64,000 nt of DNA from assembly GCF_044458865.1 (NCBI RefSeq), contig NZ_JBITIH010000020.1, positions 84,229 through 148,228 on the forward strand, read 5' to 3'. The translations under genes and the position numbers were made by a program. The notes below the pieces were generated by a model. It saw nothing but the letters and a program-made list of their open reading frames with translations, ran no database searches and had not been told where the DNA came from. The stretch is from Micromonospora_G sp044458865 (GTDB taxonomy: Bacteria > Actinomycetota > Actinomycetes > Mycobacteriales > Micromonosporaceae). Position 1 is the first letter of the stretch. Each line of letters opens with the position of its first letter. Shown here piece by piece: positions 26,483-35,719 of this stretch.

Positions 26483-27717
26483 GAGGTCTTTGCCTCTCGG
26501 TTGGCCGGACCCACCTGCCGCGCGGCCAGCGTCACCGGCGTGTCCCGGGCGACCGATGTCGGTCCGGGAGCGTCCGGCTGTCTCGCCGTCAACAGGTTGG
26601 TCCAGATGTCGTACATCCTGTGTGCGATCTGATCCCAGGTGAACTCTTCGCAGACCCGGTCGACGCCGCGGGCGGAAAGCTCTGCGGCCAGGTCGGGGTG
26701 GTCCCGTAGCCGACCCAGACGGTCGGCGAGAGCCACCGGGTCGCCGGGCGGGAAGATCAGCCCCGCCGCTCCGATCACATGCCGGATCTCGCCCACGTCG
26801 CTACCCACGACCGGCACCCCGCAGGCCATCGCCTCGACCAGCACCCGACCGAACTGCTCCCGCAGCGGGATGCCGATCCACGGCAGCACGTTGCGCTGGA
26901 TCAACTCGACCGACGGCAGGACGAGCGCGCTCATGCGGGCGAGCAGCGCGGGCAGGTTCCTGTGCTCGGTCCAGCCGTGTAGCACCACCCGGCCGGGACG
27001 GCGCCGCGCGGCCTCCTCCACCAGCGGCCGGAGACTGCCCTCGCCGATCAGCAGCAGGTCGCAGTCGATCAGCTCGGCGGCCCGTAACAGGTCCGGCAGA
27101 CCCTTGTGCTGTTCGAGTCGCCCCACGAATCCTGCGGTGAACGCGCCGGTCGACGGTGGCGTCGGGCGCGGCTGGAAGCGGTTGCCGTCCACACCGAGCG
27201 GCACGATCGTCGCGTCCCCCCGGTAGCCCTTCACGCGCAGCACGTCGAGCGCGGCGGGCGTGATCGGGAAGACGTGGCTGACCGCCTGGTACGCCCGGCG
27301 TTCCAGCAGCGGAAACGGTTGCGGAAAGCGCATGACGATGTTCTGCGCCGCGTACAGCGTCAGCGGTGTGGTCGGCCAGCGCCTGCGGCACAGCCTGACC
27401 ACCTGCCAGGTGCTGAGATAGGCGGCCTCGCCGATGACGTGCACCACGTCCGGTCGCGGCACCGCCACCGCGCCGAACCCGGGCCCGAACAACACCGACG
27501 CCATGTGCCCCGTGCGTCTCTCACCGAGGAGGTACGGCAGCACCTGGTAGTGCATGCGTCGGTGTCGGCGTGCCAGCCGGGCGAGTTCTTCGCGGGTGAC
27601 GTCCGTGACGTCGGCGACGAGCACCGTCAACTCGACGCCGGGTCGTTCACACAGCGCCTCGAACAGTTCCGTCCAGTGCTCCGTGCGCTGCCCCACGGCC
27701 GTGACGAGTACGTGCAC
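26479..27717 (-). CDS. Glycosyltransferase family 4
   Basis: 412 residues from GTG 27717, preceded by GGAGGAGG; the longer open frame upstream is antisense shadow. GT-B fold: the N-terminal strand VHVLVTAVGQRTEHW, then ATIVPLGVDGNRFQP and AGFVGRLEQHKGLPDLL (start of the donor domain), and the EX7E box EQFGRVLVEAMACGVPVVGS with DVGEIRHVIG. It probably adds a nucleotide-sugar-derived residue to the repeat unit at the inner membrane face. Two bases separate it from the upstream GT2 gene and it overlaps wzz by 4 bp. Donor sugar unknown. Confidence 0.9.
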   Translation of the reverse strand: MHVLVTAVGQRTEHWTELFEALCERPGVELTVLVADVTDVTREELARLARRHRRMHYQVLPYLLGERRTGHMASVLFGPGFGAVAVPRPDVVHVIGEAAYLSTWQVVRLCRRRWPTTPLTLYAAQNIVMRFPQPFPLLERRAYQAVSHVFPITPAALDVLRVKGYRGDATIVPLGVDGNRFQPRPTPPSTGAFTAGFVGRLEQHKGLPDLLRAAELIDCDLLLIGEGSLRPLVEEAARRRPGRVVLHGWTEHRNLPALLARMSALVLPSVELIQRNVLPWIGIPLREQFGRVLVEAMACGVPVVGSDVGEIRHVIGAAGLIFPPGDPVALADRLGRLRDHPDLAAELSARGVDRVCEEFTWDQIAHRMYDIWTNLLTARQPDAPGPTSVARDTPVTLAARQVGPANREAKTS

Positions 27718-27719
27718 CG

Positions 27720-28694
27720 TTACCTCCTCCGTGCCTCGGCTGCGGTCGTCAACGCCCGTACCTCGGTTGTCGAGGTCAGGGCGATTCGGGATATCCGGGT
27801 CCAGGCCCGCGCCCGGGCCGCGCCGGCGCGGGGTTGCACCGGCAGACGTACGCCGGCCAGTCCGATGCCGACGAAGGCACGCAGCAGGACGGCGACCCGT
27901 ACGGCGGGCAGTGACGCTTGCCGGTGGCGGGCAAAGAACCGCAGCATGCTCCGGTACAGGTGTGGCCAGGTGCGGGTCGGATCGTTGCTGCTCGCACCGC
28001 CGATGTGCACAGCCTCGACTGCGGGTACGTACACCACCTCGGCACCGTGCTGCCATGCCTGCAGGCACAGCTCCTCGTCCTCGTAATAGAGGAAGTAGCC
28101 CTCGTCCATGCCGCCGATCGCGCGCAGCAGGTCGGTCCGGACCGCCAGGCAGGCGCCGGAGAGCCAGTCCACCGTCACCGGTCCGCCGGGTTCGCGGCAT
28201 GCGTCGTACGCCTGCCGCCGCCGACTGCCGGAGAGCAGGCGTCGCAGCGTCACCGGCGCCAGGTTGCCCCCGAACCGGGATGCGAGCACGCTGGTCAGCG
28301 ACTCGAACGGGTGGGCACTGATGGCAACCCGCCCCTGCGCGTCCAGCAGCCGTGGGCCGGCGATCCCGGCCCGTGGCCGCGACCGCAGCACCCGGACCAG
28401 TTCCACGGCCGTGGCCGGGGGCAGCACACAGTCGGGATTGACCAGCAGTACGACGTCGGTGCTCACGCCCCGCAGCGCCTGGTTGACGGCGGCGGCGAAC
28501 CCGACGTTGACCCGGTTCTCGATCAGCTCGACATCGGGAAAGCTGTCCGCGACGACCGATACCGTGTCGTCGCCTGAGGCGTTGTCGACGACCCGTACGT
28601 GTATTCCGGATCGTCGCAGCGCCAGCAGCGTGGCCTGGATCTGGGCCCCGGAGTTGTGGGTGACGACGATCCCGGTGACGTCGAGTTCGGTCAT
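27720..28694 (-). CDS. Glycosyltransferase family 2 (rhamnosyltransferase-like)
   Basis: 324 residues from ATG 28694. The GT-A motifs are clear: GIVVTHNSGAQIQATLLAL, VVDNASGDDT, NVGFAAAVNQAL, LLVNPDCVLPP (the metal/nucleotide Asp) and GGMDEGYFLYYEDEELCLQA. The NPDC and YEDEEL patterns are typical of WbbL/rhamnosyltransferase-like GT2 enzymes, so a rhamnose or galactofuranose donor is possible (inference). The start overlaps the end of the upstream polymerase/ligase gene by 4 bp. Confidence 0.9.
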   Translation of the reverse strand: MTELDVTGIVVTHNSGAQIQATLLALRRSGIHVRVVDNASGDDTVSVVADSFPDVELIENRVNVGFAAAVNQALRGVSTDVVLLVNPDCVLPPATAVELVRVLRSRPRAGIAGPRLLDAQGRVAISAHPFESLTSVLASRFGGNLAPVTLRRLLSGSRRRQAYDACREPGGPVTVDWLSGACLAVRTDLLRAIGGMDEGYFLYYEDEELCLQAWQHGAEVVYVPAVEAVHIGGASSNDPTRTWPHLYRSMLRFFARHRQASLPAVRVAVLLRAFVGIGLAGVRLPVQPRAGAARARAWTRISRIALTSTTEVRALTTAAEARRR

Positions 28695-29977
28695 GCCGAC
28701 ACCTCCGCGCGGGCTCCGGGGACGGGTGCCTCGGCCCGTAGCGCCATCAGGGTCAGCGCCGGCAGCAGACCGAGTTCCCAATGCCCGTCGGTCGGGCCGG
28801 CGAACACCGCGCCGACGAGAAAACCACAGGTCATGGCCGCGAATACGAGAGCGACGCCGTTGGGTCGGCGGAATCCGTCGGGCAGCGTTCGCAGGATCGG
28901 CCAGAGCACCACGGCGAGTCCGACGAGGCCGGCGTTCGCCAGCAGGGTCACGTAGAACGCGTGGTAGACCGGGCCGACGTCGGTCACGGAAAAGCCGGCG
29001 AGGTAGATGTCCTGGGCGGACTGGCCCAGCCCACCACCGGCGAGCGGCCGGTTCGCGAAGACGTCGAGGCCGACCGACGACTCGGGCGCCCGGTAGCCGG
29101 GCGACTCGTCTACCTCCTGGGCCACGACCTCTACTCGTGCACGCAACCCGGAGTCGACCATGGCGAGCGCGATGAAGACCAACGCGGCGGCGGCGGTCGC
29201 GGCCATCCCTTGCCGGACGATCCGACCACCGCGCAGCAGCATCAGGACGATCGTGATCCCCGCGGCCAGCCAGAGGGCGCGGAACGAGGAGAGCACCACG
29301 TCGGCGAGGAACAGCGCGGCGAGCAGCGCGAAGCCGGCCCGGCGCCAGCCCCTGCCTCGTCCGGCGAGCACGACCAGGGGCGGTGCCGCGAGCATCGCGA
29401 TGAGACCACCGTGGTGCCCCGGGGCGGCCAGGGCCGCAGCGGTGAGTAGCGCGGCCGGAGTGATGTACAGAATCGCCGCGGCGCGTAGCCGCCGTCGGTC
29501 GTTCAGCGTGCGGGTGCCGAGGAAGAAGTACACCGGGATGACGGTCACCTGGTACGCCGCGACCACGACGTCCATCGGCAGGTTGCCGAGCGCCAGGCCG
29601 TACAACGCCATGACGGTGGTGAACGCGGTCAGTACCAGCATCGCGACGTCGACCGTGGTCCGGGAGCGGTGGAAATCCTCCAGTCCGAGGATTTGACGGG
29701 TGAGCAGGGCCACGCAGCCGACGGCCAGGATCAGGGTGTGGATCACCACGAGTGTGCGTACGTCCCCGCCGCCGATGGCGCCGCCCGTGATGGTGCCACC
29801 GATGATGCCGAAGGGCAGGACCGACCAGGGCCAGAGCGTGAACGCGCCCCAGCAGAGCAGTGCCCCGGCGCCGACGAGGCCGACGACACCCGGTGCGGTG
29901 GAGAGCAGCCCGACCGTCAGCAGCGCGAGCAGGGACGGCACCACGACGGCCCAGATCGTGAGCGTTCGGCCGGTCAC
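28691..29977 (-). CDS. O-antigen ligase / polymerase-like membrane protein
   Basis: 428 residues, GTG 29977 overlapping the previous stop as GTGA. About ten transmembrane helices (for example LTIWAVVVPSLLALLTVGLL, GIIGGTITGGAIGGG, VVVAAYQVTVIPVYFFLG). The loop before the last helices holds NRPLAGGGLGQSAQDIYLAG and YHAFYVTLLANAGLVGLA, matching the Wzy_C/O-antigen-ligase pattern (a gly-rich G.G......H.). In a Gram-positive context it probably polymerises lipid-linked units outside the membrane, or joins the finished chain to an acceptor. Confidence 0.8.
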   Translation of the reverse strand: MTGRTLTIWAVVVPSLLALLTVGLLSTAPGVVGLVGAGALLCWGAFTLWPWSVLPFGIIGGTITGGAIGGGDVRTLVVIHTLILAVGCVALLTRQILGLEDFHRSRTTVDVAMLVLTAFTTVMALYGLALGNLPMDVVVAAYQVTVIPVYFFLGTRTLNDRRRLRAAAILYITPAALLTAAALAAPGHHGGLIAMLAAPPLVVLAGRGRGWRRAGFALLAALFLADVVLSSFRALWLAAGITIVLMLLRGGRIVRQGMAATAAAALVFIALAMVDSGLRARVEVVAQEVDESPGYRAPESSVGLDVFANRPLAGGGLGQSAQDIYLAGFSVTDVGPVYHAFYVTLLANAGLVGLAVVLWPILRTLPDGFRRPNGVALVFAAMTCGFLVGAVFAGPTDGHWELGLLPALTLMALRAEAPVPGARAEVSA

Positions 29978-31167
29978 GGCGACGCCCCGATCCCGGCGAG
30001 CAGCTCGCGTACCAGGGCGCCCCGTACCGACCACGCGTTGCGTACCGCCATGGCACGTCGTTCGGCCACCTCTGCCGGCTGGTCGGCGGTGCGTAACGCC
30101 TGCTCGACGGCGGCCGTGAACTCGGCCGCGTCGCCCGCGAGCCGGACCGCACCCCGCAGTTCCCGCAGTTCGCGCAGTGCCGGTAGCGGCGTCGCGACGA
30201 CCGGTTTGCCGAGTGCGAGGTACTCGTAGCACTTCTTCGGGTGCACGTAATCGATCAGGCCATTGACCCTGTACGGGATCATCGTCACGTCGCAGGCACG
30301 CAGGATCGCGGGCGTCTCGGCGAACGGCACGGCGTCGACCAGCAGCACGTTCGCCAGTCGCTCCAGCGGCGCCCGGCCGGCCGGGGTGGACGGCCCGACC
30401 AGCAGGAAAGTCCACTCGGGGCGGGCCGCCGCGACGCTGGCCACCAGTTCGGCATCGAACGCGCGGGTGTCCACCGCGCCGGCATAGCCGAGCAGCGGAC
30501 GGGGCAGGCGCGCCACCCAGGGCGCGACCGGGCCGACCGGCGTGAACTGGTCGGGGTCGCAGCCGTTGGGCACCACCACCGCCGGGCGGCGGGCGGCGGG
30601 CAGCCGTTCGGGCAGCGCCGACGAGGACGCCAGAACCAGGTCGGCGGCGCTGACCGCGGCGCGCAGCCCAGCACGCAGGTGCCAGCGGTTCCACCAGCGG
30701 GTGAAGGTCCAATCGAGGTCCGTGGCGTCGTACACGACGGCGGATTCGCCGAGCCGGCCGATCGCCGGAGCGGCGAGGTCCTCGTCGATCCAGAGCAGCC
30801 GGGGCCCCGGTCGCTCGTCGAGCCAACGGCGCAGCACGCGTGCGCCGCATCGGCGGGTGAGGACGTTCACCGGTGGCAGTTGCCGGCCCATCGGCAGTGC
30901 GGTCGGTACGACCGCGTGCCACAGCCGGGGCGCGACCGGCCGTACCGCCCACCGCCAGCGCGGCCGCTGGCCGGGCGGGTCGACGAAGAGCACCCGTCGA
31001 TCGGCGGCGAGTTGCCGCGCCATCGCCTGCTGACGGTGAGCGTCGGCCCGCCACGGGCTGCCGCTGAGCATGACCACCCAGTCCGGGTCCGCCAGGTCCG
31101 GCGCGGACCGGTCGGGCGCTGACGAGTCACCGGGTCGCGCACGCGGCGGACGGTAGCCCTCAGACAT
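29974..31167 (-). CDS. Glycosyltransferase, GT-B fold (GT4-like)
   Basis: 397 residues from ATG 31167. N-terminal half: DWVVMLSGSPWRADAHRQQA, VLFVDPPGQRPRWRW, RLLWIDEDLAAPAIGRLGES and VVYDATDLDW. C-terminal donor half: AVVVPNGCDPDQFTP, LLGYAGAVDTRAFDAELV and PKKCYEYLALGKPVVATPLP. The order and the KKCYEYLA.GKPV box are typical of GT4-like enzymes in actinobacterial polysaccharide clusters. The first 8 bases overlap the upstream GT2-fusion gene, whose C-terminal 120 residues look like a copy of this protein's N-terminal half. Confidence 0.88.
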   Translation of the reverse strand: MSEGYRPPRARPGDSSAPDRSAPDLADPDWVVMLSGSPWRADAHRQQAMARQLAADRRVLFVDPPGQRPRWRWAVRPVAPRLWHAVVPTALPMGRQLPPVNVLTRRCGARVLRRWLDERPGPRLLWIDEDLAAPAIGRLGESAVVYDATDLDWTFTRWWNRWHLRAGLRAAVSAADLVLASSSALPERLPAARRPAVVVPNGCDPDQFTPVGPVAPWVARLPRPLLGYAGAVDTRAFDAELVASVAAARPEWTFLLVGPSTPAGRAPLERLANVLLVDAVPFAETPAILRACDVTMIPYRVNGLIDYVHPKKCYEYLALGKPVVATPLPALRELRELRGAVRLAGDAAEFTAAVEQALRTADQPAEVAERRAMAVRNAWSVRGALVRELLAGIGASP

Positions 31168-32452
31168 GGACCGGATCCAGGGCCAGGAGGGCCGGCGGGT
31201 GGTCGAGCACCTCGTCCTCACCGAGCCGACCGAGCACCGGCCGGTATCTCTCATCCAGGCAGAGCACCCGGGCTCCGGCGTGCTTGTCGAGCCACTGGCG
31301 TAGCTGACCTGCGGCGATTCGCAGGTTCCACCGGTTCACCCACGGCAGGTAGCGGCCAAACGGCAGCGGGGCGGGCAGCGTGCCGTGCCAGACCGAGTCG
31401 CCAACGGGAAGCACCCGCAGCCGCCAACCGGACCGACCGGCCGGAGGCCGCGCGACCAGGATCCGCCGGCCTTCCTCCGTGTCGGCCAGATCCGCGTCGC
31501 CCGGCACGGCGTCGCCGAGGATCACCAACCAGTCCCGGATGTCGCCGTCGGGCAGGGGGCCGACGTCGCCGCGCAGCGCGGCGCGCAGGTCCGGCAGACC
31601 GAGCTGGACCGGACGGCCGCAGAGCCGCTTCAAGGCGTGGTCGGCGAGCACCACCAACCGGAACAGGTTGAGTCGGTACTGCGGCTCGGTCAGCCCCAGG
31701 TAGCCCACCAGGCTGCCGAGCAGATGGCGGAACCGGATCGCCGGACCGAGCCGACGGCAGGAGGCTCCCCGGCTGTGCGTGACCGCAGCGTGTGGAATCA
31801 TCCAGAGCTGGTGGCCGGCGTCCTGGAGCGTACGGGCGAGCACCGCGTCGTTCCAGTAGATCGGAAAGCGTTCGTCGAATATGCGTTCGGGCGGAAGTAC
31901 CGAACGACGCAGCAGCATGCAGCTTCCGGAGGCCAACGGACGCGGACGGGAGAAGTCCTCGCCGCGCATCTGGAACCGGTGCAGGGCCTGCCGGAATCCG
32001 GGAAGACGGCGCACTGCGGTGACCAGCGCGATTGTCGCCGCGAAACTCGGCAACTGCACGTAGTGCTGCTGGAACGTCCCGTCGGGGTTCAGGTAGAGCG
32101 GACTGACCCCGGCCGCGTCGGGCCGGAGCCGGATGAACTCGACCATGGTGCTGAGCGCGCCCGGGTGGAACCGTACGTCGCTGTTGAGCAGGAGGATCAG
32201 ATCGCCACGGGCCTGCCGGTAGGCCTGGTTGACGGCGGCGGCGAACCCGATGTTGCGGTCGTTGCGTGACAGCCGCACCTGCGGGTACGTCTCCAGCATC
32301 TCGGCGGAGCCGTCCCGGGAACCGTTGTCGACGGCCACGACCTCGTAGCGCAGCCCGTCGTCGATGCCGACCGGCAACGAGTCGAGGCAGTCGCGCGTTT
32401 CCCCCTTGGTGTTCCAACTCACCAGGAGGATGGACACCTCCGGCGTGGTCAT
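31160..32452 (-). CDS. GT2 glycosyltransferase fused to a truncated GT-B N-terminal domain
   Basis: 430 residues. Residues 1-300 are a GT2: SILLVSWNTKGETRDCL, VVAVDNGSRDGSAEML, NIGFAAAVNQAYRQ, LLLNSDVRFHPG. From about residue 320 the text changes: RDWLVILGDAVPGDADLADT, SVWHGTLPAPLPFGRYLPWVN, LRQWLDKHAGARVLCLDERY and VLGRLGEDEVLDHP. This matches, in order, segments of the N-terminal domain of the next gene (DWVVMLSG, LWHAVVPTALPMGRQLPPVN, LRRWLDERPGPRLLWIDEDL, IGRLGESAVVYDA). The GT-B donor half is absent, so only the first domain is catalytic. It may dock the two enzymes together. Confidence 0.85.
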   Translation of the reverse strand: MTTPEVSILLVSWNTKGETRDCLDSLPVGIDDGLRYEVVAVDNGSRDGSAEMLETYPQVRLSRNDRNIGFAAAVNQAYRQARGDLILLLNSDVRFHPGALSTMVEFIRLRPDAAGVSPLYLNPDGTFQQHYVQLPSFAATIALVTAVRRLPGFRQALHRFQMRGEDFSRPRPLASGSCMLLRRSVLPPERIFDERFPIYWNDAVLARTLQDAGHQLWMIPHAAVTHSRGASCRRLGPAIRFRHLLGSLVGYLGLTEPQYRLNLFRLVVLADHALKRLCGRPVQLGLPDLRAALRGDVGPLPDGDIRDWLVILGDAVPGDADLADTEEGRRILVARPPAGRSGWRLRVLPVGDSVWHGTLPAPLPFGRYLPWVNRWNLRIAAGQLRQWLDKHAGARVLCLDERYRPVLGRLGEDEVLDHPPALLALDPVHV

Positions 32453-33303
32453 CTCGCCCCCCGCGGCCCGGCTGGCCGGGCGAAGACCCGCAGCAGATCG
32501 CCGAGGTAGGGATGACTCATCCGAGGTGAGCCGGACGCCACCCAGTCGGGGATCAGCAGGTTGCGGGCGTGCGCGAGACGCGCGAGTGGCTGCCAGTAGT
32601 AGCGGGAGAAGACGGTGTCGTGGCGTACGACGCGGAAACCGGACTCGTGCAACAGGTGCGTCAGCGACTCGGGTGTGAAGTGCCACCGGTGGTAGGCCGG
32701 TGCGATCGCCGGCCAGGCGCTGCCGAGCCGGCGGGCTGCCGCCGAGGCGATGTTCGGCACCTCCAGCGCCAGCCAGCCCTCCGGTACGAGTGCCGCCCGC
32801 GCTGTCTCGATGAAGCGCCGTGGATCCTCCACGTGTTCGAGTACGTGGAACGCGCAGACGGCCTGCACCGGTTCGGCGTGCACGCTTTCCTCGAAACAGC
32901 CCTGGCGGACCGGGACACCCAGTTCGTCGCGGGCGAACCGGGCGGCCACCTCGGAGACCTCGACACCGGAGACGGTGATTCCCTTCCGCTGGGCGGCTTC
33001 CAGGAAGTACCCGCCGGCCGGTCCGGCCTCCAGCAGCGACGTCGGGCGTACCGCCGAGAGCAGCCAGCGCAGCCGGCGGGCGGACTCGAAGCGGCGCTGT
33101 CGGGCCGAGGTGAAGTAGTTCTGGTAGCCGTCGGTCTCGTAGTACGTCCGGTCGTACAGCTCCTCTGGCGGCGGCAAACTGTCCGCGGTCCACACGAACT
33201 GGCAGCTTCCGCAGCGACGGAGTAGTCCGTCCGCGACGTGCTGGTGTCCGTTGGTCTCGCCGCAGAGCAGGCAGCGGTTCGCAACCATGCCACTGATCGT
33301 CAT
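32449..33303 (-). CDS. SAM-dependent methyltransferase with N-terminal zinc ribbon (copy 2)
   Basis: 284 residues. A CLLC/CGSC zinc ribbon at about residues 11-35 precedes a class I methyltransferase: SLLEAGPAGGYFLEAAQRKG (motif I), VSGVEVSEVAARFARDELGV, and AVCAFHVLEHVEDPRRFIE (motif IV with the HVLEH box). This layout is common for sugar or polyketide C-methyltransferases of the NDP-hexose type and for polysaccharide-cluster methyltransferases. About 60% similar by eye to the next upstream gene (copy 1); the two overlap as ATGA. AAGGGG precedes ATG 33303. Confidence 0.87.
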   Translation of the reverse strand: MTISGMVANRCLLCGETNGHQHVADGLLRRCGSCQFVWTADSLPPPEELYDRTYYETDGYQNYFTSARQRRFESARRLRWLLSAVRPTSLLEAGPAGGYFLEAAQRKGITVSGVEVSEVAARFARDELGVPVRQGCFEESVHAEPVQAVCAFHVLEHVEDPRRFIETARAALVPEGWLALEVPNIASAAARRLGSAWPAIAPAYHRWHFTPESLTHLLHESGFRVVRHDTVFSRYYWQPLARLAHARNLLIPDWVASGSPRMSHPYLGDLLRVFARPAGPRGAR

Positions 33304-34151
33304 TGGGATCCCCTTCTGGCGTCCGGCAGCGCGGCGACGAGTCGGAGCAGGTCGCCGTGCCGCGCGTGGGTGAGCCGCAGTGAGCGGGTGGCCAGCCAGT
33401 CGCCGGGGAGCAGGCGGTGGGCGTGACGCAGCCGGTATCGCGGCGGCATGTAGTAACGGAAAACCGTGGTGTCCTGTCGCAGCACCCGGAAGCCGGCCGA
33501 GGTGACCAGCCGGGTGAGCGATTCCGGGGTGAAGTGCCAGCGGTGGTATTCCGGCTGTAGACCGGGCCATGCGGGGCCGAGTCGGCGGGCGGCCGGTGAG
33601 GCGACGTTCGGCACCTCCAGGACGAGCCATCCACCCGGGACGAGCGCGGTCCGCGCCGCGTCGAGGAACGCCCTCGGTTCGTCCACGTGTTCCAGTACGT
33701 GGAACGCGCAGACGGCCTGCACCGCCCGTTCGGGAACGGCCGTCTCGAACCGGCCCTGCCGGACCGGCACGCCGAGCTGGTCGCGTGCGTACCGGGCGGC
33801 CGATTCGGAGATGTCGATGCCGGACGCGGCGATCCCCGCCCGCCGTGCCGCCTCGACGAAGAAGCCGCCCGCCGGGCCGGCCTCGATCAGCGACGTCGGG
33901 CGTACCAGCGACAGCAGCCAGCGCAGCCGACGGGACGCCTCGTACCGACGCGGTGCGGGGAGGAAGTACTCCTCGTACCCGCCGCCGTCGAAGTAGCTCT
34001 CGTCGTACAACTCGGGTGAGGGGGCCATCGCCGCAGCGGTCCAGGCGAACCCGCAGGCGAGGCACGTGCGAAGCAGACCGTCGAAATCGGACCGCCAACG
34101 TGGTACCGGACCGCAGACCAGACAGGCGGTGGCGGTGTCGTGTGTGCTCAT
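33300..34151 (-). CDS. SAM-dependent methyltransferase with N-terminal zinc ribbon (copy 1)
   Basis: 283 residues. CLVC and CLAC form the ribbon; SLIEAGPAGGFFVEAARRAG is motif I; AVCAFHVLEHVDEPRAFLD is motif IV; YHRWHFTPESLTRL is the C-terminal box shared with copy 2. Collinear along its whole length with copy 2, indicating tandem duplication, though the active-site surroundings (DEEL-like and C-terminal residues) differ, so the two may methylate different positions. It overlaps the flippase gene by 4 bp. Confidence 0.87.
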   Translation of the reverse strand: MSTHDTATACLVCGPVPRWRSDFDGLLRTCLACGFAWTAAAMAPSPELYDESYFDGGGYEEYFLPAPRRYEASRRLRWLLSLVRPTSLIEAGPAGGFFVEAARRAGIAASGIDISESAARYARDQLGVPVRQGRFETAVPERAVQAVCAFHVLEHVDEPRAFLDAARTALVPGGWLVLEVPNVASPAARRLGPAWPGLQPEYHRWHFTPESLTRLVTSAGFRVLRQDTTVFRYYMPPRYRLRHAHRLLPGDWLATRSLRLTHARHGDLLRLVAALPDARRGSQ

Positions 34152-35719
34152 CGGTCGCCTCCCCGCCCCACGACGGTCGCCATCCGGGTGCCTGCCCGGC
34201 TGCTCGGCAGCCGTGGACGGCGCCGGCCCGGGGGACGGACCAGACGGGCAGCGGCGAGCAGCACACCGACGACCAGCAGCGTGCAGCCGACCCGGCAGGT
34301 GACGGCGAGCGCCGCGCCCGCGCGGTCCGGCCCGTCCGGCAGGTACGGCGCCGCCGCCGCGCCGACCGAACCGGCGACCGTCGACGCGACCACCGGCCAC
34401 CAGTTGCTCCGCAGGACGGGGCGGATCGGCCGATTCGTTCGCTGGTGGAAGTACCAGAAGAAGTAGAGGGTGGAGATGACGACGGCCAGAGCGGTGGCGG
34501 CTGGCACCCCGAGTGGGCCGAGCAATATCAGCATCGGTGCTGTCAGGGCGAGATTCAGCACCACCGAGAGCAGGACGTACCGGGTCTCTCGGCCTGGTCG
34601 TCCCTCGGCCCGGGTCACGATGGTCGCCGCTCCGGCCGCCAGATTCAGCGCGTACGCCGGGGCAAGCAGCGCGAGGTTCGCGGCGGCCCACTCGACCTGG
34701 TGGCCGAGCCAGAGCCGTACCAGCGGATCCGCGCAGACCACGATCACGGCGGCCCCGGGTGCGACGAACGCGGTGACGTACCGGGTCGTCCGCAGGTAGA
34801 AGGTGTCGAGCCAGGCGGCGCCGCCGCGGGCCGCACCGGTGACCGCCACCGGGAACAATGCGATCAACACGAAGCCGGGCGGCAGTCGCAGCAGGTTGAG
34901 CAGACGGGTGCCGAGATCGAAGTTCCCGGCGGTGGCCGGCCCGAAGCAGGTGCCGAGGACGAGCCGGTCGAGCTCGGTGTTGACCGCGCCCGCCGCGCTC
35001 GTGGCCTGGACCCGCAGCCCGTACCCGCGCACGACCTGGAGGTCCGTGCGACGGAGGTGACTGATCCGGGGGCGGTAGGCGCTGTGGTGGCGCCGGGCTG
35101 CGGCGACCACCAGCAGGGTACGGATGCCGGAGGCGACGGTCGTCACGGCGGCGAGCGCGGCCAGGCCCCCTCCGAACCGGACCATGAGCACCGTCAGCGC
35201 CGCACCCAGCAGGGCGGTGGCGGCGCTGATCCAGGCGACTGTGCCGTAGCGTTGCGTTCCTTCCAGGACTGCCCGCCAAGGCAGCTCGACGCCGCCGAAG
35301 AACAGGCCCAGGGCCAGCCAGAGGGCGGCGCGGCGCGCCTCGTCGGCCATCTCGGCGAGGTGGAACAGCCGGCTGAGCCAGGGCCAGCAGGCCGGTATGG
35401 CGGCCGTGGCCAGTACGCCGACGCAGACGGCCCAGCCGAGGCCGAGCCCGAGTACGGCGGAGAGCCGCTTCCGGGGCTCGCCCGCGTGCGTCGCGGCGAC
35501 CTCGCGCACCATGGCCGAACCGAGGCCCAGGTCGGCGAGGGCCAGGATGGCGAACACGCTGCTCAGGAGCACCCAGATGCCGAACCCGCGGCTGCCCAGC
35601 CGTTCGTAGACCAACGGCAGGGTGGCGAGGCCGGTGACCGCCATGACGACGCGGGCGGCGACCATGCTCAGCGTGTTGTGGGCGACCTTCCGGCCGGCCA
35701 CCGTCGTCGCGCTAGCCAC
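34148..35719 (-). CDS. Polysaccharide flippase (Wzx/MATE-like, MOP superfamily)
   Basis: 523 residues with about 12-14 transmembrane helices. The N-terminal block (VAHNTLSMVAARVVMAVTGL, LPLVYERLGSRGFGIWVLLS, ALADLGLGSAMVREVA) is the polysaccharide-synthase signature of Wzx-type flippases, in which a GLGSAxVRE motif follows helix 2. It would move undecaprenyl-linked repeat units across the membrane. An RPRLPSSRAGT basic tail is cytoplasmic. Overlaps the priming transferase by 8 bp and the first methyltransferase by 4 bp. Confidence 0.9.
   Translation of the reverse strand: MASATTVAGRKVAHNTLSMVAARVVMAVTGLATLPLVYERLGSRGFGIWVLLSSVFAILALADLGLGSAMVREVAATHAGEPRKRLSAVLGLGLGWAVCVGVLATAAIPACWPWLSRLFHLAEMADEARRAALWLALGLFFGGVELPWRAVLEGTQRYGTVAWISAATALLGAALTVLMVRFGGGLAALAAVTTVASGIRTLLVVAAARRHHSAYRPRISHLRRTDLQVVRGYGLRVQATSAAGAVNTELDRLVLGTCFGPATAGNFDLGTRLLNLLRLPPGFVLIALFPVAVTGAARGGAAWLDTFYLRTTRYVTAFVAPGAAVIVVCADPLVRLWLGHQVEWAAANLALLAPAYALNLAAGAATIVTRAEGRPGRETRYVLLSVVLNLALTAPMLILLGPLGVPAATALAVVISTLYFFWYFHQRTNRPIRPVLRSNWWPVVASTVAGSVGAAAAPYLPDGPDRAGAALAVTCRVGCTLLVVGVLLAAARLVRPPGRRRPRLPSSRAGTRMATVVGRGGDR

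Noticed and set aside
26479..28200. Longer N-terminus of the GT4 gene
   Set aside because: Residues before GTG 27717 are Arg-rich antisense-like text; the GGAGGAGG site fits GTG 27717 and the upstream gene ends two bases before.
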